Part shown: positions 58,442 through 64,000 of the stretch, piece after piece
Numbering within the stretch: the first letter of the stretch is position 1
Layout: each line of letters begins with the position of its first letter
Source: Hedera helix
Lineage: Eukaryota; Streptophyta; Magnoliopsida; Apiales; Araliaceae
Assembly (NCBI GenBank): GCA_947179155.2
Contig: OX359274.1
Span: forward strand, 42,750,564 to 42,814,563
Length of the DNA stretch: 64,000 nt
Direction of reading: 5' to 3'
Notes under the pieces: generated by a model
The model's database searches: none
What the model was told of the DNA's origin: nothing
The model's input: the letters and a program-made list of their open reading frames with translations, nothing else
Position numbers and translations under genes: made by a program

Positions 58442-58689
58442 TTCCCTCCACTATAATTTTTTTTTTATCATTGTTGACTTTTAAAAGTTAATTTGAGACA
58501 TCTTCAAATTAAAATTAAAATAACTCATTAAAAATTATGAAATAATAAAGTTATAATGAGTAATACTTTTTAAATAGTTTACAATATTCATCATTGTATT
58601 GATTAAAATTAAAAAAAATTATATCAATTTTGAGTTTAAAAATATCTTAAATTTACTTTAAAAAATCAAATAATATAGAACTGAGGAAA
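58442..58689. mobile_element. Stowaway-like MITE
   Basis: The left end is TTCCCTCCACTATAATTTTT and the right end on the other strand TTTCCTCAGTTCTATATTAT. TA flanks both sides (58440-58441 and 58690-58691). Inner arms share GACTTTTAAAAGT/GATTTTTTAAAGT and GAGACATCTTCAAA/AAGATATTTTTAAA. 248 bp, non-coding. Confidence 0.65.
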
Positions 58690-58691
58690 TA

Positions 58692-59201
58692 TTATATAAA
58701 ATTGAAGAAAAAAACAAGTGGAAAGAATCATAATGTAGAGGGGAGGAACCATATCTGTTTTATTTAATCGTTGCCAAATAAATCTCTTACATTGTGCTCC
58801 ATTAACAATATTTTTTAAATTATTTCTCGACAATAAAAATAAAAATGTCACCAAGTTTTCCAAAACTTGAAAACATACTTGAAAAAGAAAGTAATAAAAT
58901 CAACCCTAGAAAATTGATGAAGAAATACACTAAGACCAAGTTTTGAAAATGGAACATTGAACAATGAAGAAAATGACAAGTATATTTTCCTCTGTTTTTC
59001 ATCTTCACAGCCAAATTTTAAACAGTAAAGAATATGCACTAGCTCAACCAGCATTTTTCCTATCTTTAGACATGTACAAGAATCATCTTCCCATTTTAGG
59101 TACAAAGGGTGATCTCTAAGGGTAAATTCCATTGGCGCCTTACCAAAACACAGGGAAAAAAAAAGGGAAGGGGGGAATACTTACAAGCTCAACTTCATGC
59201 A
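58692..59201. other. 3' flank of the receptor-like kinase gene
   Basis: Short open frames here do not resemble any family and no exon could be joined to the kinase gene. It probably contains that gene's 3' UTR. Confidence 0.4.
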
Positions 59202-62200
59202 TTAACTTGCTTCGGTGGACATAATCTCAAGCTCCGCCCACCAAAGAGGTGAAAGTTTTGGGACAGCTCCATCAGCTCCAATTCCTGTTACCTCTCTAAG
59301 TCTTGCAGCAACTTCCCTCATTGACGGTCTTTGTTTCGGGTTGGAATGGCAACAAGATTTTATTATTTCACCAAAATTTTCAAGCTGCTCCAAATTAAAA
59401 AAACTCAAATTTGGATCCACCATCTCTTTAAAGGGTTGCCCCCCTCTCAAATAATCCGATGCCCAGTCCTGGAGTGAAAAACTGTCTACTGAGTAAGGGA
59501 GCCTGCCCGTTATCATCTCAAACAATATAACACCAAAGCTATATATGTTGGATTCTGGATTTGATTCCATCTCAGTTGCAACAAATTCATTCCAGAGACC
59601 AAAGTCAGAAATCTTGGCTGCATAGTCCTCGGTGAGATTTACAGCTGACGAGTTTAGATTTTTGTGGGCTATGGGTGGCTTTAGTTGGTGCATGTGCTCG
59701 AGACAGTATGCCATACCCATTGCAATTCTCATCCGCATCCCCCAGTCCAGGTGCTCTGCTTCCCTTACTGCAAGACTCAAAAGATACAGAGATATCAACG
59801 AAATTGACTTTAAAATAAAGCTGAAGTATTGTAAATGAAATGGATACAGAACGGAATTTAGGCGTCAAATATATATACTCGAGCCTGATAATAAATAGTC
59901 CTCTCATTTAAGGGTAACACAGAAAGAGGACTCAAAAAAATCTTTATTTCGCCACCCCACATCACTGTTGGGAAATGTTAATCCTCCACTGTATTTGCAC
60001 ATCATTAACTAATCCTGGCAAGATTTTGTTAGTTTTTTTCCCAACATGACAGCATCAACATGATACAGGCCTAAGATGATTCTTATATTTTGAGAGCATA
60101 TTTATATTCTAACATATTTAATGCCCATATGTTAATAATTACATCAGAAGCATTCAAATGTGTTCAACTCAAAAAGCCAAGTCAAATATGTAAACCTAGC
60201 TTCCTAATACCATAAGAGTAAGATCACAAAAAACACAACTCAGACCAAGTCCTTATGGAGATGTCATGAAGGACAGAATGAGTCAAACCTGAAGTGGAAA
60301 ATTGTGGTACAGCTCAGCATTGGGATATGTTGAATATATCCAAGTATCTTATATTAAAGATTCCATTAAATTCCGATGCCTTCTGAGGCTATAATTAGAA
60401 AGTTCATTATGGGGAGCCAATTAATTAATTCAATAATGCCTTGGAGAAATATATATAGAGTTGGTAAATCCTTGCTCATAATTCCAGACAGAAGTACTTA
60501 TACTAACAGCATCCTTAAAACAATCTGTTTGGCAAAATAAATACTACAGAAATCAATTGAAGTATGACACTTAAACCAACATGACATCAAGGCAGTTAGA
60601 TACTCACTGTGTAAATGCTCAAATAATGTTCCATTAGGAGCATACTCGAAAACCATCATTCTGGTGAAGGGCTCCTCTTCCTCACAATAACCAATAAGGT
60701 TCACGAAATTCTTATGGTTTAGTTTTGATAATTGATCAATCTGAAATGATGTCAAATTGAACCGTGAGAATTGACCGTGTGAATTGATAAACAATGAAAT
60801 ATGTAACCAAAATTACTTCATTATGTACCTTCTTCCTGAACTGGGATTCCAGATTCTTAGGCCAATCCTTGGCAGATGCCACTGCAAGAGATGTCACAGC
60901 TATTTCAACACCACTGGACAATGTTCCTTTATACACTGTTCCCATTGAAGAAGAACCAATTACATTGCTGAAATCTTCACAAGCTGCCTCAAGCTCCGAC
61001 CTCTTGAGCTTTGGCACACCTGAGACCGAACAAAAATCATGTAACATATGCAGCATGTAGATATTTTCTTTTAAAGGGATAAGATTATGAGATGCTTGCT
61101 AGTTTTTAAAATGTGCAAGAGTAAGAGATATCAAATCAAATAAACAGAGTTCTAGTCTTGAGCAACCATTGACATGGAGTAGCAAGTCCTTCAGAAAATT
61201 CATAGATTTCAAATGTAAATGTGATTAATTTTAAGTAACAGCGGTTACCAGTTACAAAAGCTTTCTGCAGCTGCCCACTTAATCCAGTGGCCCAAGGTTT
61301 GACAGCAGATACTTTGCTGTGGCAGAAGTATATGCCAATAGCCAAAATGAATACCAGTGCGGGACCACATATGGCTGCTGACAGTTTTAAAGCTCGATGG
61401 TGATTTGACTTGGAACTTCTTGATGGACTAGGGATCCCAGTAGGGGAATCCACTGGTGCTGAAAGTGAAGGTGGAGACACAGAGACACTAGGAGAAGTCG
61501 GTTCTAGTTTTGGCACAGCTGAGGGTGCAGAAAGTGGTGAAGGGGGAAAAAACTCTGATGATGATGACAGTGGTGACGGTGATGGTGACAGTGGTGACGG
61601 TGATGGTGGAAATGATAGTGACGGAATGTTAATTTGATCTGATAGCAGTCTACGTTGACTAATGTGCCCAGTATTGGTAGTTTTCCTGAATAAGATTAAG
61701 CAGCTATTATTAAGCTAGTCAAAGAGTAATAAGATATCATAGTTTCATGGTAAGTGCTGAATTTAAACGTTGATCAGGAGAAATGTTAATACAAATATTA
61801 AAACAAGAAAAAAGAATACAGAAATCGTTATCTGGTTAAAGTACATTGATAACAGGATAAAATCTCATGATTCAGTGAGCTATAACAAATATGCCAGGTT
61901 AGATGTAATAAATATCGACATCTGAATATATTCGGTCTAACCTGGCAGAGTACCATATAAACCTACAAAACAGGTATTGAAATTTACAGCACGGACATAC
62001 CATGAGGTCAACCTTGCATTGCATGATGAACTTTGTGCAGCATTAGACAGCTGATTCTCATCTACTTGAACTTCAGAAAGCAACATAATTGCATCAATTT
62101 CAGGGGACATGCTACCAAAAAGCTCATTGTTGTCTAACAGACTGCAATAGTTCAAAAATAAGGTAACATAAACATGAAAAATAGAAGGTAAGCATTCTGT

Positions 62201-63772
62201 TGAGTTGAAGCTGTTCCTATATCTTGACTTACAGGATTGTCAGCGAAAGATTATTGCCAAGGACAGATGGGAGTGGTCCACTAAAGTTATTGTACCCCAG
62301 ATCGAGCACTTCCAACTCTTTTAGCTCTCCAATCTCTTCAGGAATTATACCGGAGAAAGAGTTATTGCGTAATATGCTGCAAAGAATGAGGGAAAAAATA
62401 ACGCCACTTAATTAGATTGGAAAGCATGAAAAATGTCATTAAGAGAATAACAGCAGTTGGAAATACCGATAATTCAAACTAGGAAACTACTTATATACCC
62501 TTACATAGACTTTAGGTGAACCAGGTTTTGGAGATCAGGAGCTATTGTTCCTCCAAGACACAGATTTTTCAGGTTCCTGCAAATTGTAAAAGTATTTACA
62601 AATTATAAAAACACCAATATGTAGAACTTTAAAATCCAAAAGAAGAAAGGCTGAACCATAAGTTAAGTCAAGTCAAACTATAAAACTGGCTGTTTTAAAT
62701 ATTGACAAGTGCATGTCTATAAGGTGCAATCAATGAAATATCCACTAGCCAATATAGGATTAGGAGATGAACAGGTCATTTTCAAAAAATAACACAAACC
62801 ATTTTCAATGTAAAATTTCTGATATATACTTTCCTTCAAACAAGTGGGGTGCATTAATATCAATCCAGAAAGCCAAGCAAATTTCAGTTTAGCTACTTAA
62901 AGTCTCTATACATTTCACTAAATCCTAAATATTTAACAGGCACTTCCATTATGCAAAAGAACAATATTTCCTCATCAAATGATGAATATTAAATAGCAAT
63001 TGCTATGACCTCAAGCTTGATATTCTTTCCTTTACTATCAAAACATCAAAGAAAGAAATATTAGCAAAAAAAACAAAGAAAGTTAAAGCCATAATTACAA
63101 GTGCCAAACTAGAAATAAGTTTTAACAAACATGAAGCACAAATATTTACCATAATGAAACAATCATTTTACACATAAACAATACCTAGCGTCAAGTAAAG
63201 TGTAGCAATTTCATAGAAGAATTACTTACAAGATCACAACGTTTCCATTTGCGCACTCAACCCCAAACCACAAACACGGATCAATAACTCCATCTTCCTC
63301 ATTCCAATTCAACAAAGCCTCAAATGGATCACTCACCACTCTCTCCCTAAATTTCAACAAAGCCAAACCTGCAGCAAACAAACAGTTAATACAACTTCCA
63401 CTGAACTTACATCCTCTGAAAATCCATTTCCTCTGAACTTAAATACTCTGAGAGTTCCAATTCGTCACGAAATAGATAAAAGAAGATCAAAAACTTTATT
63501 TCAGAATTCAAATTACATATAGTAAATTAAAATTTCACTTCAGTTCAACTAAAACCAGAGTCATTCAACATCAATTTCCCATATCAAATTTGTTCTCCTC
63601 CTCTACATTTTCTCAACAACCAAACAAAATAAACAAAGATTACAGAAAACAAAGCTAATTAGCTAGTAATACCTTCTTCATTGAGCGACCAAGACAATTT
63701 CGAGTTATGATACAGCAAGCAAATTATCAGCATCAGCAAGCGATGCCGATTAAATCTAGGGAACTCAATCAT
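59202..63772 (-). CDS. LRR receptor-like pseudokinase, MRH1/MDIS2 (At3g56050-like) family
   Basis: Nine exons on the minus strand: 63772-63673, 63368-63230, 62576-62505, 62376-62233, 62141-62001, 61685-61249, 61019-60829, 60740-60608, 59767-59202. They total 1923 nt and encode 640 aa with GT/AG introns. Residues 1 to about 32 are a signal peptide. An LRRNT region (DPCLWFGVEC) precedes about four LRRs (ILRNNSFSGIIPEEIGELK; LDLGYNNFSG). A Ser/Pro-rich linker follows at about 220-295, then a membrane helix at 300-321. The kinase-like domain starts PKLKRSELEAACEDF at about 346 and ends LSPLWWAELE. The Lys of VAxK is replaced (EIAVTSL) and HRD reads HKN, while DFG is kept, so catalysis is unlikely. 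Relatives act at the plasma membrane in root-hair and pollen-tube growth, MDIS2 in perceiving the LURE1 peptide. The ligand here is unknown. Splice sites are predicted. Confidence 0.9.
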
Positions 63773-64000
63773 CGCAGCAACTGCGATTAACCCTCGAAGA
63801 CTGTTCCTCTCTCCAACTTCAATCAATCAAGAAAATAAGCAAAAACTAAACTAAAAATAAGCTCTTCACGAAAGGAGTTGACTCGTTATAATAACCCAAC
63901 TGGCAACTAGAAATCATCAAACCGAAACCCAAATCCGAACAGAAAAATTGGATATAGAAATGATGAGAGATAGAGACAGGGAATGAAAAGAATATTTGCC
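63773..64000 (-). promoter_or_regulatory. 5' UTR/promoter region of the receptor-like pseudokinase
   Basis: The first ATG of the gene is at 63772, just after GCTGCG on the minus strand. The 228 bp upstream is non-coding and holds CT-rich blocks in gene sense. No clear TATA box was found. Confidence 0.4.

Overview
The window is nuclear DNA of a flowering plant, most likely a eudicot. It is AT-rich, its genes are intron-rich with GT/AG junctions, it encodes plastid- and plant-specific proteins, and it carries plant LTR retrotransposons with an initiator-Met-tRNA primer site and several MITEs. No bacterial or organellar gene organisation is visible. Six host protein-coding genes can be supported. 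Exon models were built by hand from reading frame, family resemblance and splice dinucleotides. Each spliced model closes to a whole number of codons.

Layout. 1-3055: gene-free, with a probable TRIM relic at the left edge. 3056-5107 (+): intronless U-box/ARM E3 ubiquitin ligase. 6520-18785 (-): UGP3, the plastid UDP-glucose pyrophosphorylase of sulfolipid synthesis, 17 exons and 877 aa, with MITEs, a (TG)44 tract, a 26-G run and a LINE relic in its introns. 19699-25279 (-): SAM50-type Omp85 protein of the mitochondrial outer membrane, 4 exons and 524 aa, with introns holding a hAT-like and other MITEs. 26309-52130: one large retrotransposon locus. 54942-55478 and 57237-57797 (-): two tandem Ole e 1/PAC-domain secreted wall proteins. 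59202-63772 (-): MRH1/MDIS2-type leucine-rich-repeat receptor-like pseudokinase, 9 exons and 640 aa.

The standout is 26309-52130. Four LTRs of about 3.4 kb alternate with three internal segments of exactly 450 bp (LTR-int-LTR-int-LTR-int-LTR), and a single 5-bp target duplication (AGCAA) flanks the whole array. Each internal segment keeps only a primer-binding site, a 28-codon ORF and a polypurine tract, so the element cannot encode its own replication proteins. The outer LTRs are both 3392 bp and the inner ones both 3403 bp; the difference is one 11-bp indel. A second non-autonomous element sits in the fourth LTR in the opposite orientation, with 4.3-kb LTRs, a 2.2-kb non-coding interior and its own AAAGG duplication. 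Its LTRs carry an array of 39-bp hairpin-forming repeats. The array looks like a retrotransposon turning into a 3.85-kb macrosatellite.

The host genes do not form a pathway. In Arabidopsis, UGP3 and an MRH1-like receptor kinase are recalled as neighbours (At3g56040/At3g56050). Here the retrotransposon locus makes up more than half of the 40 kb between them.
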